Source: an uncultured Collinsella sp. (GTDB lineage Bacteria; Actinomycetota; Coriobacteriia; Coriobacteriales; Coriobacteriaceae). Taken from it: a DNA stretch of 64,000 nucleotides. Below the pieces are notes generated by a model. It saw nothing but the letters and a program-made list of their open reading frames with translations. It did not search any database and was not told the DNA's origin. Numbering within the stretch: the first letter of the stretch is position 1; each line of letters opens with the position of its first letter. The stretch is taken from NCBI GenBank assembly GCA_958403385.1, contig CATXXC010000012.1, positions 1 through 64,000 on the forward strand, given 5' to 3'. This document shows positions 53,461 through 63,283 of the stretch, piece after piece. Position numbers and translations under genes: made by a program.

Positions 53461-54375
53461 ATGACTGATGCCGTTGAGGTTCTGCGAATTGATTCGCTCG
53501 AGGACGAGCGGCTCGATGCCTACGTGCGACTGACCGAGCGTGAACTGCGCTGCGTGCTAGAGCCGCAAAAGGGCATCTTTATCGCCGAGAGTGCCAAGGT
53601 TATCGAGCGCGCGGTTCGCGCCGGATATGAGCCGGTGAGCTTTCTTTTGGGCGAACGCTGGCTCGACCAGATGATGCCGCTGTTTGAGCGCCTGGTTGTG
53701 CGCGAGGGCGCAGGTCCGGTTCCTGTGTTCGTGGCTTCCATGGAACTCATGGAGCAGCTGACGGGCTTTAACGTGACGCGCGGTGCGCTCGCGGCGTTTC
53801 GTCGCCCGCGGCAGATTCCGGTTGATGAGTTCTTGGGTGGCGTCGTTGAGGCGGCGGGGGATCGTCCGGTGCGTGTGTGCGTGCTTGAGGGTATTGTCGA
53901 TCACACCAATGTTGGCGCTATTTTCCGCTCGGCTGCCGCATTGAACGTTGACGGTATTTTGGTCAGCCCGACGTGCTGCGACCCGCTGTACCGTCGCTCG
54001 GCCCGCGTGAGCATGGGCACGGTGTTTCAGGTGCCGTGGACGCGTATTGGCAGCGAGGCTCGTGTGTGGCCGCATGATGGCCTGAGCGCGTTGCACGATG
54101 CCGGTTTTTCGTGTGCCGCTATGGCGTTGACGGACGATTCCGTATCGCTGGACGATCCCGTGCTGCAGGAGATTGACCGCTTGGCAATCTTTATGGGTAC
54201 CGAGGGTGCCGGCTTGGGCGCCAAGACCATTGCCGGCTGTGACCACGCGGTGCGCATTCCGATGGCGCACGGGGTCGATTCGCTTAACGTGGCCGCGGCG
54301 AGCGCCGTCGCCTTTTGGCAGCTGTGCCCGCACGTGAGCAATGAGTATCACTACCAGCCGGGTTTGTATCACTAG
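53461..54375 (+). CDS. SpoU/TrmH family RNA 2'-O-methyltransferase
   Basis: The 304-residue protein has an N-terminal substrate-binding part (ERELRCVLEPQKGIFIAESAKVIERAVRAG). The knotted SpoU domain follows: VCVLEGIVDHTNVGAIFRSAAALNVDGILVSPTCCDPLYRRSARVSMGTVFQVP, then LAIFMGTEGAGLGAKTIAGCDHAVRIPMAHGVDSLNVAAASAVAF. These are motifs 1-3 of the family, which bind S-adenosylmethionine. The target RNA cannot be told. ATG 53461 is chosen; ATG 53428 would add an unusual Cys-rich start. Confidence 0.85.
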   Translation: MTDAVEVLRIDSLEDERLDAYVRLTERELRCVLEPQKGIFIAESAKVIERAVRAGYEPVSFLLGERWLDQMMPLFERLVVREGAGPVPVFVASMELMEQLTGFNVTRGALAAFRRPRQIPVDEFLGGVVEAAGDRPVRVCVLEGIVDHTNVGAIFRSAAALNVDGILVSPTCCDPLYRRSARVSMGTVFQVPWTRIGSEARVWPHDGLSALHDAGFSCAAMALTDDSVSLDDPVLQEIDRLAIFMGTEGAGLGAKTIAGCDHAVRIPMAHGVDSLNVAAASAVAFWQLCPHVSNEYHYQPGLYH

Positions 54376-54499
54376 GCAGTTTTCCGCACCGCGCTCTAAT
54401 TCGGGGTGTTTCGGTCGCCGCCAGTCGGTGCTAAGCTAGTATTGGCTTTGGTCTTAAATTGCCGTTATGTTGTTTGACGTATGCTGGCGGGGAGGGCGT

Positions 54500-55849
54500 G
54501 TGGCTAAGAAATCTACGGCTATCGATGTAACGCAGGGTGTCATTTGGCAACAGCTGCTGTCGCTGTGCGTTCCCATCTTTTTTAGTTCGTTTTTTCAGCA
54601 GGCCTACACGCTTATCGGTACGTATATCGTTGGCCAGTTTGGCGGCAAGCTCGCGCTGGGTGGCATTCAAGCCACGATGGTGCTCACCGAGCTCTGCATT
54701 GGCTTTTGCGTTGGCGTCGGCGCCGGCTGCGCGGTCATTACCGGTCAGTATTTTGGCCAGCACGATGATGAGCGACTGAGTCGTTCGGTCCATACAGCCA
54801 TGACGCTCGCGCTGGTGGGCGGTATCGCTTTCTCGATTCTTGGCATAGTGTTCGTTGAGCCCATGCTGGTGCTTATGAACACGCCGCATGAACTATTGGC
54901 CGAGGGTGTGGCCTATGCTCGCTGTTATTTTGCCGCGATGGTTGCGGCGCTGCTGCTGAATATGGGAACCGCACTGCTGCGTTCCGTGGGCGACACGCGC
55001 GGGCCCGCCGTGATCATTGCCTCTGGCTGCCTTGTTAACGTGGTGCTGGATATCATCTTTGTCGCTGTGTTGCATATGGAGGCGCTGGGCTGCGGCATCG
55101 CAGTGGCGCTGACCATTTGCTCCAATGCAACGATGATCGTGTTGCGCATGATGCGCGCTCCGGGTGCATGGCGTCTTTCGCTGTCTAAGCTCGGTATCGA
55201 TCGCGGTATTTGCAAGAGTATGATCTCGTGTGGTCTGCCACTCGGTTTTCAATCGGCTGCCTATTCGATCTCGAACGTGCTGATCCAGGTGTCGGTTAAT
55301 TCGTTTGGCGCCGATGTCACGACTGCTTGGGGTCTATCTGGGCGCCTGGATGGCATTATCTGGATGGTGACCGAGGCGCTCGGCGTATCGATCACTACGT
55401 TCTCGGCGCAGAACTTTGGCGCGCGCAACTACGAGCGCATGCGCAAGGGCTACCATACGTCGCTCGTGCTGTCGTTTATGCTCATTGGTGGCCTGTCTGC
55501 CGTGCTGCTGGTGTTCTCGGGTCCGTTGTCGCGTTTGTTTGTCGACGATGCTTCGATTTCGGCGTACACCACGACCATCCTCCATTTCATTGCGCCGTTC
55601 TATGCGATTTTCTCGATTATCGAGAACGCCTCGGGTTCCATCCGCGGCGCCGGCGTGAGTCTGCAGCCTATGATGCTCACCATCTTTGGCACCGTCGTAC
55701 TCAGAGTGATTTGGGTGTTTGCGATCATGCCCTTCGATCCGTCGCTCGAGCATCTACTGCTGGTCTACCCCGTAACCTGGCTCATCACCGCAACCATGTT
55801 CACCATCTACCACCACAGCGGCAACTGGCTAGGTCGCGCCACCGCCTAG
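54500..55849 (+). CDS. MATE family efflux transporter
   Basis: The protein has about twelve hydrophobic segments in two bundles, starting VTQGVIWQQLLSLCVPIFFSSFFQQAYTLIGTYIVGQFGGKLALGGIQA. The second half opens SMISCGLPLGFQSAAYSISNVLIQVSVNSFG. These are MATE/DinF-type repeats, which export drugs or metabolites using sodium or proton gradients. GTG 54500 is chosen for GGGGAGGG upstream; ATG 54467 would add 11 residues. The stop runs into a palindromic repeat and a broken cobO gene. Confidence 0.88.
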   Translation: MAKKSTAIDVTQGVIWQQLLSLCVPIFFSSFFQQAYTLIGTYIVGQFGGKLALGGIQATMVLTELCIGFCVGVGAGCAVITGQYFGQHDDERLSRSVHTAMTLALVGGIAFSILGIVFVEPMLVLMNTPHELLAEGVAYARCYFAAMVAALLLNMGTALLRSVGDTRGPAVIIASGCLVNVVLDIIFVAVLHMEALGCGIAVALTICSNATMIVLRMMRAPGAWRLSLSKLGIDRGICKSMISCGLPLGFQSAAYSISNVLIQVSVNSFGADVTTAWGLSGRLDGIIWMVTEALGVSITTFSAQNFGARNYERMRKGYHTSLVLSFMLIGGLSAVLLVFSGPLSRLFVDDASISAYTTTILHFIAPFYAIFSIIENASGSIRGAGVSLQPMMLTIFGTVVLRVIWVFAIMPFDPSLEHLLLVYPVTWLITATMFTIYHHSGNWLGRATA

Positions 55850-55874
55850 CCATTCGGGACGTCCCCAATGGCTA
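55847..55874. repeat. 28-bp near-perfect palindrome (interspersed repeat, copy 2)
   Basis: TAGCCATTCGGGAC and GTCCCCAATGGCTA are complementary except at one position. The core GGGACGTCCCCAATG matches the palindrome at 35559-35582. It overlaps the MATE stop codon and the end of the cobO pseudogene. Confidence 0.65.
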
Positions 55875-56119
55875 GTATTCGATGCCTTGGCGGGCTAGGA
55901 GTCCTTCGTCGAAGTAGTGTTTGATGGGGCGCATTTCGGTGACAAGGTCGGCGAGGTTCGCGAGGGGCAGCAAGCCCCGGCCGGTGAGCACGAGCTCCGT
56001 GGTGGCGGGCTTTATCGCGATCAGCGCTTCGACATCCTCGCGCGTCACGAAGCAGCCGTCGTCTTGCCCTTGCCGTCGCCCGTATAAATCTGAACCTTGC
56101 CGACTTCCAGTGATGCCAT
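55872..56119 (-). pseudogene. cobO: Internally deleted cob(I)alamin adenosyltransferase (CobO/BtuR type)
   Basis: On the minus strand ATG 56119 opens MASLEVGKVQIYTGDGKGKTTAAS, the P-loop N-terminus of CobO, then stops at 56045. In a shifted frame a second stretch reads ELVLTGRGLLPLANLADLVTEMRPIKHYFDEGLLARQGIEY, the CobO C-terminus, ending at 55872. The 100 or so residues between them (the corrinoid-binding middle) are missing and the two parts are out of frame. The gene cannot make a working enzyme. Confidence 0.85.
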
Positions 56120-56196
56120 CTATGTCCTTTCGTGCCCGGCGTCGGTTTATCGCCGGCCGGGTTGGGTATTCTAGTTAGCATTATCAACCCCAGTAG

Positions 56197-58104
56197 ATGG
56201 AGTTCAAGCAGATGGAGATGGATGACAACAAACGTAGACGGAATATGATTCTCTACGTGCTCATCGCCTTCGTCGTCTACCTCGTGCTCTCGACCGTTCT
56301 GTTCCCTAACATCGGTCACACGCAGCAGATTACGAAGACCGATTACTCGACGTTTGTCAAAGCGCTCGATAAGAAGAGTGTCGACAAGGTCGAGTACAAC
56401 ACGGACGATTACTCGATTTATTACACCAAGAAGGGCGAGGACGAGAACATCGCCTATAAGACGACCGGTGTGCCGAACGATGCGGGCTTTACCGATCGCG
56501 TGCTTGAGTCTGGCGCTTCGCTGGAGTCGGTCGTTCCCGATAAAAACTCGGGTTTGATGACCTACTACCTGCTTACGCTCATCCTTCCCATGGCGATTTT
56601 CTTCCTGATCGGCTGGTGGCTCAACCGCCGCATGAAGAAGGCCATGGGTGATGACGGCCCGTCGATGAACTTTGGCGGCGGCGGTTTTGGCGGCGGCGGA
56701 CTGGGTAAGTCCGGCGCGCGCGTGATCGCCTCCAAGGACGTGGGCGTGACCTTTAAGGACGTCGCCGGCCAGGAAGAGGCCAAGGAGTCTCTCAAGGAGG
56801 TCGTCGACTTTCTGGAGAAGCCGCAGCGCTACGAGGAGATCGGCGCCAAGCTGCCGCGCGGTGCTCTCCTTGTTGGCCCTCCGGGTACCGGTAAGACCCT
56901 GCTTGCCAAGGCTGTTGCCGGCGAGGCCGGTGTTCCGTTCTTTAGCATTTCGGGCTCTGAGTTCGTTGAGATGTTTGTCGGTCGCGGCGCTGCTAAGGTT
57001 CGTGACCTGTTTAAGCAGGCCAAGGAAAAGGCACCGTGTATCGTCTTTATCGATGAGATCGATACCATCGGTAAGAAGCGCGATGGCGGCGGCTTTAGCG
57101 GCAACGACGAGCGCGAGCAGACGCTCAATCAGTTGCTGACCGAGATGGATGGCTTCGATAACCATAAGGGTATCGTTGTCCTTGCCGCAACCAACCGCCC
57201 CGACAGTCTCGATCCCGCTCTACTGCGCCCCGGTCGTTTTGACCGCCGCATCCCCGTCGAGCTGCCCGATCTGACCGGCCGCAAGAACATCCTCGAGCTG
57301 CATGCCAAGAGCGTGAAGACCGAGCCGCCGATCGACCTGACCGCGATTGCCCGCGCCACGCCCGGTGCCTCGGGCGCCGACCTGGCCAATATCATCAACG
57401 AGGGTGCCCTGCGCGCCGTTCGCGAGGGTCGCAAGCGTGCAACCCAGGACGACTTCGAGGAGTCGGTGGAGGTCGTCATTGCCGGCCAACAGCGTAAGTC
57501 CACGGTGCTGTCCGACCACGAGAAGCAGGTCGTTTCTTATCACGAGATCGGCCATGCCATCGTTGCCGCTCGCCAGAAGGGCTCTGCGCCGGTCACGAAG
57601 ATCACCATCGTGCCGCGCACGAGCGGTGCTCTTGGTTATACCATGCAGGTCGAGGAGGACGAGCGCTTCCTGACGACGCGCCAGGAGGTCTTGGACAAGC
57701 TCGCTGTCTATTGCGGTGGCCGCGCAGCCGAGGAGCTCATCTTTGGCGAGATGACGACCGGCGCCGCCAACGACATCGAGCAGGCCACCAAGCTCGCCCG
57801 TAATATGGTGACGCGCTTTGGTATGTCCGACGAGTTTGGCATGATGGCGCTCGGTACCGTGCAGAACGCGTATCTCAATCAGGACACGTCGCTCACCTGC
57901 GCCCCCGGTACGGCCGAGCGCGTGGACGCGATTGTCGCCAAGCTGATCGAGGATGCGCACGACCGCGCTTTGCAGATTCTGAAGGAGAACAAGTTTAAGC
58001 TCCACGAGCTGGCTCGTTATCTGTATAAGAAGGAGACCATCACGGGCGAGGAGTTCATGAACCTCCTCACGCGCGAGAATCCGCTGATGCCCAAGCAGCA
58101 GTAA
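56197..58104 (+). CDS. ftsH: ATP-dependent zinc metalloprotease FtsH
   Basis: FtsH is a membrane-bound AAA+ protease for membrane and regulatory proteins. Two membrane helices (about 17-37 and 123-145) flank an extracytoplasmic domain. The AAA module has [32 protein letters not shown] and [21 protein letters not shown]. The protease domain has [12 protein letters not shown] (HExxH zinc site) and [17 protein letters not shown]. The 635-residue length is normal. ATG 56197 is the earliest start; 56212 or 56218 are also possible since no strong ribosome binding site marks one. Confidence 0.96.
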   Translation: MEFKQMEMDDNKRRRNMILYVLIAFVVYLVLSTVLFPNIGHTQQITKTDYSTFVKALDKKSVDKVEYNTDDYSIYYTKKGEDENIAYKTTGVPNDAGFTDRVLESGASLESVVPDKNSGLMTYYLLTLILPMAIFFLIGWWLNRRMKKAMGDDGPSMNFGGGGFGGGGLGKSGARVIASKDVGVTFKDVAGQEEAKESLKEVVDFLEKPQRYEEIGAKLPRGALLVGPPGTGKTLLAKAVAGEAGVPFFSISGSEFVEMFVGRGAAKVRDLFKQAKEKAPCIVFIDEIDTIGKKRDGGGFSGNDEREQTLNQLLTEMDGFDNHKGIVVLAATNRPDSLDPALLRPGRFDRRIPVELPDLTGRKNILELHAKSVKTEPPIDLTAIARATPGASGADLANIINEGALRAVREGRKRATQDDFEESVEVVIAGQQRKSTVLSDHEKQVVSYHEIGHAIVAARQKGSAPVTKITIVPRTSGALGYTMQVEEDERFLTTRQEVLDKLAVYCGGRAAEELIFGEMTTGAANDIEQATKLARNMVTRFGMSDEFGMMALGTVQNAYLNQDTSLTCAPGTAERVDAIVAKLIEDAHDRALQILKENKFKLHELARYLYKKETITGEEFMNLLTRENPLMPKQQ

Positions 58105-58130
58105 AGCCGCGGCCGAGCCAGTAAACGCCG

Positions 58131-58168
58131 ACGCCCCATTTGAGCAGCTTTCTCAAATGGGGCGTTTT
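58131..58168 (+). terminator. Intrinsic terminator of ftsH
   Basis: ACGCCCCATTTGAG and CTCAAATGGGGCGT pair perfectly around a 7-base loop, followed by TTT. It lies 26 bases past the ftsH stop. Confidence 0.85.
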
Positions 58169-58185
58169 GCTTGAGAGGGATGGAA

Positions 58186-58641
58186 ATGAAGATCGTGGTG
58201 AGCGCCTGCTTGATGGGCGAGAGCTGCAAGTATAACGGGCTCGACAACTACCATCGCGAGTTGGTCGAGGCCTGCGAGCGTACAGGGACCGAGGTCCTCT
58301 TGGTGTGCCCTGAGGTCTTTGGGGGCCTGCCCACGCCGCGCAAGCCGTCCGAGATTGTGAACGGAGAGGTTCGTACCTGCGAGGGCATATCGGTCGATCG
58401 CGAATTTCGCCTGGGTGCCCAACGAGCGCTCGATATGTGCGAGCAGGCGGGCGGGCCGGAAGAGATCGCCGCGTGCATCCTGCGGGACCGTAGTCCCTCG
58501 TGCGGCGCGGGTCGCATCTACGACGGAACATTCAGCGGCACCCTTACGGCGGGCAACGGCGTCTTCGTTGATTTACTGCTCCGCCACGGTTATCGCGTGA
58601 TCCCGGCTAGCGAGTTCGACCCCAGCATGCTGGAGCAATAA
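58186..58641 (+). CDS. DUF523 family protein
   Basis: The 151-residue cytoplasmic protein starts MKIVVSACLMGESCKYNGLDN, the DUF523 signature SACLxGxxxRYxG-like, and later has LVCPEVFGGLPTPRKPSEI and RDRSPSCGAGRIYDGTFSG. The conserved Cys residues (in SACL, VCPE and PSCG) suggest a metal or iron-sulfur site. Function is not established. ATG 58186 is preferred, with GAGAGGG upstream; ATG 58180 is also possible. A strong terminator separates it from a convergent dehydrogenase gene. Confidence 0.88.
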   Translation: MKIVVSACLMGESCKYNGLDNYHRELVEACERTGTEVLLVCPEVFGGLPTPRKPSEIVNGEVRTCEGISVDREFRLGAQRALDMCEQAGGPEEIAACILRDRSPSCGAGRIYDGTFSGTLTAGNGVFVDLLLRHGYRVIPASEFDPSMLEQ

Positions 58642-58680
58642 AAAACCACCACAAAGGTGCTGCTCCCTTGTGGTGGTTTT
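58641..58680. terminator. Bidirectional terminator between DUF523 and the dehydrogenase gene
   Basis: AAAACCACCACAA and TTGTGGTGGTTTT pair perfectly. The A-run on one side and T-run on the other make it work on both strands, and the genes converge here. Confidence 0.85.
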
Positions 58681-58689
58681 GGCCTGGGT

Positions 58690-59757
58690 CTAGAGCGTGT
58701 GGCCGTAGGCGTTGGCGGCCTTGATGGCGGCGGCGAATTTTTCGTCGGTGAAGGGCTCCGGGTTGCCTTGCTTCCACTCGTTGGTGGCGTGTGCGTGCTC
58801 GCACAGGGCAGGGATATCGGTCTCGGAAAGCCCGACCTGCTCAAGCGTTACGGGCAGCCCCATCTGCTTGTTGAAGTCAGCATAGCGCTTAAGGTTCTCG
58901 GTGTCGCCCGTGTAGGCGAACAACACCAGCACGCCCAGGCTTACGACTTCGCCGTGCAGGTAGGTGCCCTCACGCGGAATGCTGCAGGTGGCGTTGTAGA
59001 ACGCGTGCGCCACGCTCGAGTTGTAGTAGTAATCGTTCTGGTTGGTCAGGTTCGAGACATAGCCCGTGTTGACCACGATGTCGAGCGCGATCTGCTTGAC
59101 GGCCTCGCTCGACAGATTCTGACGAACGTCCTCAAGACCCTGAACACCGTAGGTAAACAGCGGCTCGGAACAGGTGTGGGCAAGAGCCAGGCCAAGGCCG
59201 GCGGTGTGCTCCAGGTCGCCGGCGCTCGTGGCGTACTCGACTTCGGGCTGCTTGGACAGGGCGTCGCCCACGCCGGCCCAGAAGTACTCCGCCGGAGCCT
59301 CGGCGATGATCTTGGGATTGATGAAGATGTGCGCCGGTCGGTTGGGGTACGAATAGCCCTCGAGCGATCCATCGTCGTTGTAGACGACGGCAATGGCGGT
59401 CGCGGCGGAACAGTTAGAGCAAATCGTCGGCACCGTAAAGACAATCTTCTTGAGCTCGATTGCCGCTGTCTTGACGGTGTCGAGTGCCTTGCCGCCGCCA
59501 CAGGCGATAAGCACGTCTGCCTGCTGGCAAGCGGGGGAGTTCACGACCTTGGCGATATTGGCGCGCGTACTGTTGGTGCCGTAGACGCGCGTCTCCAGAA
59601 TCTCGACGTCGGTACCTTCAAGCGCCGCCTCGATGCCCGGCAGCGCCGCAGCTAGGGCTCGCTTGCCACCAATGATGGCGACTTTCTTCGCGCCGTACTC
59701 CGCCAGTGCGGCGGGCAGCTCGGTAAAGCAATCCTCGCCGACGGTGTAGTCGCTCAT
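58690..59757 (-). CDS. Iron-containing alcohol dehydrogenase (glycerol dehydrogenase family, HcxA-like)
   Basis: A dehydroquinate-synthase-like fold: the NAD-binding block reads VLIACGGGKALDTVK, and metal ligands are suggested by VGDALSKQPE, SSVAHAFYN and LHGEVVSLGVL. The GGGKxLDTxK form with these spacings is closest to the YbdH/HcxA and glycerol dehydrogenase group. Substrates in this group are glycerol or 2-oxo/hydroxy acids; which applies here is not visible. Start ATG 59757 (MSDYTVGED) is chosen; ATG 59772 would add five residues. Confidence 0.8.
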   Translation of the reverse strand: MSDYTVGEDCFTELPAALAEYGAKKVAIIGGKRALAAALPGIEAALEGTDVEILETRVYGTNSTRANIAKVVNSPACQQADVLIACGGGKALDTVKTAAIELKKIVFTVPTICSNCSAATAIAVVYNDDGSLEGYSYPNRPAHIFINPKIIAEAPAEYFWAGVGDALSKQPEVEYATSAGDLEHTAGLGLALAHTCSEPLFTYGVQGLEDVRQNLSSEAVKQIALDIVVNTGYVSNLTNQNDYYYNSSVAHAFYNATCSIPREGTYLHGEVVSLGVLVLFAYTGDTENLKRYADFNKQMGLPVTLEQVGLSETDIPALCEHAHATNEWKQGNPEPFTDEKFAAAIKAANAYGHTL

Positions 59758-59909
59758 TCCGATTGTGCGCATGGCAGCCTTCTTTCGTTAGTTAAAGTGC
59801 TTTCAGGTATTTTGCTCCTAGAGAAGGCTAACGACCACGAGAAATTTCTTACGTATGAAACCAGTGTTGAGGGTTTTTCGCCGGCGCGGAACGTGCTAGC
59901 ATACTCCGC

Positions 59910-60216
59910 ATAAGCGTTGATGGGGACGAGTAGTCGGCCGTCCGCATGCCACAGAGAGCGGGGAGCGCTGAGAACCCGTGCATGCGACCGATGAAAATCA
60001 CCCCGGAGCTGCGGTCCCAACGGACGTGCCGCGCAGGCACGTCTTAGTAGATATCGCCGAGATGGTCGTCGATACAGGCCAGCCGAGTAACGGATGCGAG
60101 CGCGCGAATACGCGGGCGAGGGCATCTAAGCTGGGTGGTTAAACGAAGAGCTTTTGCGGGCATACAGCCCGTTTTTGTGGCGCTTCGTCCCAGCTTGTAG
60201 GGACGGGCGCTTTTTT
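59910..60216 (+). ncRNA. T-box leader of ileS (isoleucine specifier)
   Basis: The leader carries the T-box landmarks in order: AGAGAG with GGGGAGCGCTGAGAACCC in stem I, then GATGAAAATCACCCCGGAGC, where ATC at 59997-59999 is the isoleucine specifier codon. The T-box sequence CTGGGTGGTT lies at 60131-60140, pairing with the tRNA 3' end. A terminator follows with CGTCCC (60186) and GGGACG (60200) and six T at 60211. Uncharged tRNA-Ile should favour the antiterminator and turn on ileS. An extended -10 TGCTAGCAT lies at 59895-59902. Confidence 0.9.
60186..60216 (+). terminator. Regulated terminator of the ileS T-box
   Basis: CGTCCC and GGGACG with extended GCGC pairs enclose AGCTTGTA, followed by TTTTTT. 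It is the default-off branch of the T-box switch, ending 43 bases before the ileS start. Confidence 0.85.
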
Positions 60217-60259
60217 GGTGCCCAACGGGCGTGCGCGCCCACGACATGAAAGGGGTACC

Positions 60260-63061
60260 GTGGCAAACGAGTACAAGCAGACGATGAATCTGCCCAAAAC
60301 CGGTTTTCCCATGCGTGCCGGTCTTTCCAAGTCCGAGCCCAAGCGACTCAAGGACTGGCAGGACAACAAGGTCTACGAGCAGGTTCTGAAGAAGAACGAG
60401 GGTCACAAGAAGTTCGTGCTGCACGACGGCCCTCCGTACGCCAACGGCCCGATCCACATCGGCCACGCCATGAACAAGATCTCCAAGGACATGATCAACC
60501 GCTACTGGATGATGCAGGGCTATGAGGTTCCCTATGTTCCCGGTTGGGACTGCCATGGCCAGCCGATCGAGCATAAGGTCGAGGAGAAGCTCGGCACCGA
60601 GAAGTTCAACCAGACCTCCACGGCTAAGATCCGTGAGCTTTGCAATAAGTTCGCTGTCGAGAACATCGAGCTGCAGAAGGCCGGCTTCCGTCGCCTGGGC
60701 GTGCTCGGCGATTGGGACAACCCCTATCTGACGCTCTATCACCAGCATGACGCCGCCGACATCGAGGTTTTCAAGGCCATGTTCGACAAGGGCCTGATCT
60801 ATCGCGGTCACAAGCCCGTCCACTGGTGCAAGCACTGCCATACCGCACTTGCTGAGGCCGAGATTGAGTACTCCGACGAGACGAGCCCGTCCATCTTCGT
60901 GCGCTTTGAGATGACCTCCAAGCCCGTCGGCCTCGAGAACTTCGACGGCCCGGTTGACTTTATCATCTGGACGACCACGCCGTGGACCATCCCCTCCGAC
61001 CAGGCAGTTTCTCTCAAGCCCGGTGCCGCCTACGTCGCCGTTGAGCACGACGACCGCGCCGAGGTCATGCTCGAGGACCTGGCTCCCAAGTGCTGCGAGG
61101 AGTTTGGCTGGGAGTACACCCCGGTTGTGGTCGACGGCAAGCCCTATGTGGTTCCCGCCGAGACCTTCCATCACATTCACTATAAGCAGCCGATCTTTGA
61201 CGGTGTTGAGGGCGTGGCACTGTTGGCCGATTACGTCGGTGTCGATGACGGTACCGGTATCGTCCACAACTCGCCCGGTCACGGCGTCGACGACTACTTC
61301 GCCTGCCTCAAGGAGGGCATCACCGACATTTGCATGCCGGTCGATGACGACGGCAAGTTCTACACCGGCGAGGAGTTTGGCACCGGCGGCCCCTTCAGCG
61401 GCATGGATACCGACGAGGCCAACCCGCACATCATCGAGTTCCTGCGCGAGCGCGGCACCCTGGTCCTCGAGAAGAAGATCACGCACAGCTATCCGCACTG
61501 CTGGCGCTGCAAGCACCCGGTGCTCTTCCGTGCTACCGACCAGTGGTTTGTCTCGATGGACAAGACCGGCTTGCGCGAGCAGGCTGGCAAAGAGGTCCGC
61601 GAGAACGTCAAGTGGTATCCGGCCCATGCCGCCAACCGCATTGGCGCCATGGTCGAGCAGCGTCCCGACTGGTGCATCAGCCGCCAGCGCAACTGGGGCG
61701 TGCCTATCCCCAGCTACACTTGCGCCGACTGCGGCGAGAAGGTCATGAACGACGCTACTCTCGACGCCGTCATCAAGCTCTTCCACGAGAAGGGCTCCGA
61801 CGCCTGGTTCACCGACGCTCCCGAGAGCTACCTGGGCGAGGCCTGCGTCTGCCCCAAGTGCGGCGGCCATCACCTCAAGGCCGATAAGGACATCCTCGAC
61901 GTGTGGTGGGACTCCGGCGTCTCCTGGAAGGCCGTCTGCGAGTATCGCCCCGAGCTGGAGTATCCGGCGGACGTGTATCTCGAGGGCTCCGACCAGCACC
62001 GCGGTTGGTTCCAGAGCTCGCTGCTCACCTCGGTGGGCGCCAACGGCCACGCTCCGTATAAGGCGGTCGTCTCGCAGGGCTTCACGCTCGACGGCCAGGG
62101 CCGCAAGATGTCCAAGTCGCTCGGTAACGTCATCGACCCCAACAAGGTCTGTGACGAGATGGGTGCCGACATCATCCGTCTGTGGGTTGCATCTGTCGAT
62201 ACCAGCTCCGACGTTTCCATCGACCACGAGATCCTCGCTCGTACGTCCGATGCCTACCGTCGTTTCCGCAACACGCTGCGCTTCCTGCTCTCCGAGCTCG
62301 AGGGCCAGTTTGAGCCCGAGACCGACGGCGTCGCCTTTGCCGACCTGTTGCCGCTCGACAAGCTCATGGTTGCCCGTCTGACCCAGGTCCAGGCCGAGGT
62401 CGACGACGCTTACTCTTGCTACGAGTTCCCGCGCGCTTACCGTGCGCTCTACGACTTCGTGGTTACCGAGCTCTCCAACGTGTATCTCGACGCCCTGAAG
62501 GACCGTCTGTACTGTGAGAAGCCCGGCTCGCTCGAGCGCCGCAGCGCCCAGACCGTGCTGGCCGAGCTCTTCTCGATGCTCATGCGCGACCTTCAGCCGA
62601 TCCTGTCCTACACGGTTGACGAGGCCATGGCCTATGCGCCCGCCGGCTGCGTCGATCACCAGAAGTACGCCGCGCTGCTCGATTGGTACAAGTCGCCCAT
62701 CACGTTCGACGAGGCCAATGAGTTTGAGGGCGTGCTCGAGGCTTCACTCGAGCTCCGTAGCGCCGTGACCAAGGCCCTTGAGGATGCCCGCTCCGCCGGT
62801 ACCTTCACCAAGAGCCAGCAGGTCCGCGTCAAGGCGGTCGTTCCCGCCGAGATGTACGCGCTGCTGACCGGTGATAAGGCCGTCGACCTGGCCGAGTTCT
62901 ACATCGTTTCCGATGTTGAGCTGACCCAGGGCGAGGAACTCTCCGTTGCCATCGAGGCAGCCGAGGGCGAGTGCTGCGACCGTTGCTGGAACTACCGCAC
63001 CACCGTCGGCGAGTACAACGGCCACGCGCATATTTGCAAGCGCTGCGCGAATGCCCTTTAA
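60260..63061 (+). CDS. ileS: Isoleucyl-tRNA synthetase
   Basis: It charges tRNA-Ile. Class I motifs: PYANGPIHIGHAMNK with HIGH, and KMSKSLGNVIDPN. The editing domain has TTPWTIPSDQAVSL. The C-terminal zinc site CCDRCWNY and CKRCA closes the 933-residue protein. The start is GTG 60260, with AAAGGGG upstream; the open frame continues further back into the T-box terminator and is not used. Expression is set by the T-box leader. A terminator follows at 63132. Confidence 0.97.
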   Translation: MANEYKQTMNLPKTGFPMRAGLSKSEPKRLKDWQDNKVYEQVLKKNEGHKKFVLHDGPPYANGPIHIGHAMNKISKDMINRYWMMQGYEVPYVPGWDCHGQPIEHKVEEKLGTEKFNQTSTAKIRELCNKFAVENIELQKAGFRRLGVLGDWDNPYLTLYHQHDAADIEVFKAMFDKGLIYRGHKPVHWCKHCHTALAEAEIEYSDETSPSIFVRFEMTSKPVGLENFDGPVDFIIWTTTPWTIPSDQAVSLKPGAAYVAVEHDDRAEVMLEDLAPKCCEEFGWEYTPVVVDGKPYVVPAETFHHIHYKQPIFDGVEGVALLADYVGVDDGTGIVHNSPGHGVDDYFACLKEGITDICMPVDDDGKFYTGEEFGTGGPFSGMDTDEANPHIIEFLRERGTLVLEKKITHSYPHCWRCKHPVLFRATDQWFVSMDKTGLREQAGKEVRENVKWYPAHAANRIGAMVEQRPDWCISRQRNWGVPIPSYTCADCGEKVMNDATLDAVIKLFHEKGSDAWFTDAPESYLGEACVCPKCGGHHLKADKDILDVWWDSGVSWKAVCEYRPELEYPADVYLEGSDQHRGWFQSSLLTSVGANGHAPYKAVVSQGFTLDGQGRKMSKSLGNVIDPNKVCDEMGADIIRLWVASVDTSSDVSIDHEILARTSDAYRRFRNTLRFLLSELEGQFEPETDGVAFADLLPLDKLMVARLTQVQAEVDDAYSCYEFPRAYRALYDFVVTELSNVYLDALKDRLYCEKPGSLERRSAQTVLAELFSMLMRDLQPILSYTVDEAMAYAPAGCVDHQKYAALLDWYKSPITFDEANEFEGVLEASLELRSAVTKALEDARSAGTFTKSQQVRVKAVVPAEMYALLTGDKAVDLAEFYIVSDVELTQGEELSVAIEAAEGECCDRCWNYRTTVGEYNGHAHICKRCANAL

Positions 63062-63131
63062 GGCACGGTAACTCGGCATTTTAGTTATTGGGAGAATTTG
63101 GACGCCTTCGGCCCATTTGCTCCGCTGAATA

Positions 63132-63170
63132 AAAGCGGCATTCTGTTTTTCGGAATGCCGCTTTCTTTTT
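63132..63170 (+). terminator. Intrinsic terminator of ileS
   Basis: AAAGCGGCATTC and GAATGCCGCTTT pair perfectly around TGTTTTTCG, followed by CTTTTT. Confidence 0.9.
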
Positions 63171-63283
63171 ATGCTGGTTATTTATCTGGCGTTAGCGAAT
63201 ATGTCGTGCGCTCTGCGTGTGGCAATATAAGATGGTTAATTGCGTTAAACGGAATTCGATGTTCTTGAGGGTAGGGGATTGAT

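Noticed and set aside
60044..62659. An 871-codon open frame on the minus strand opposite ileS and its T-box
   Set aside because: It mirrors the codon bias of ileS and has no family motifs, and the plus-strand gene is certain.
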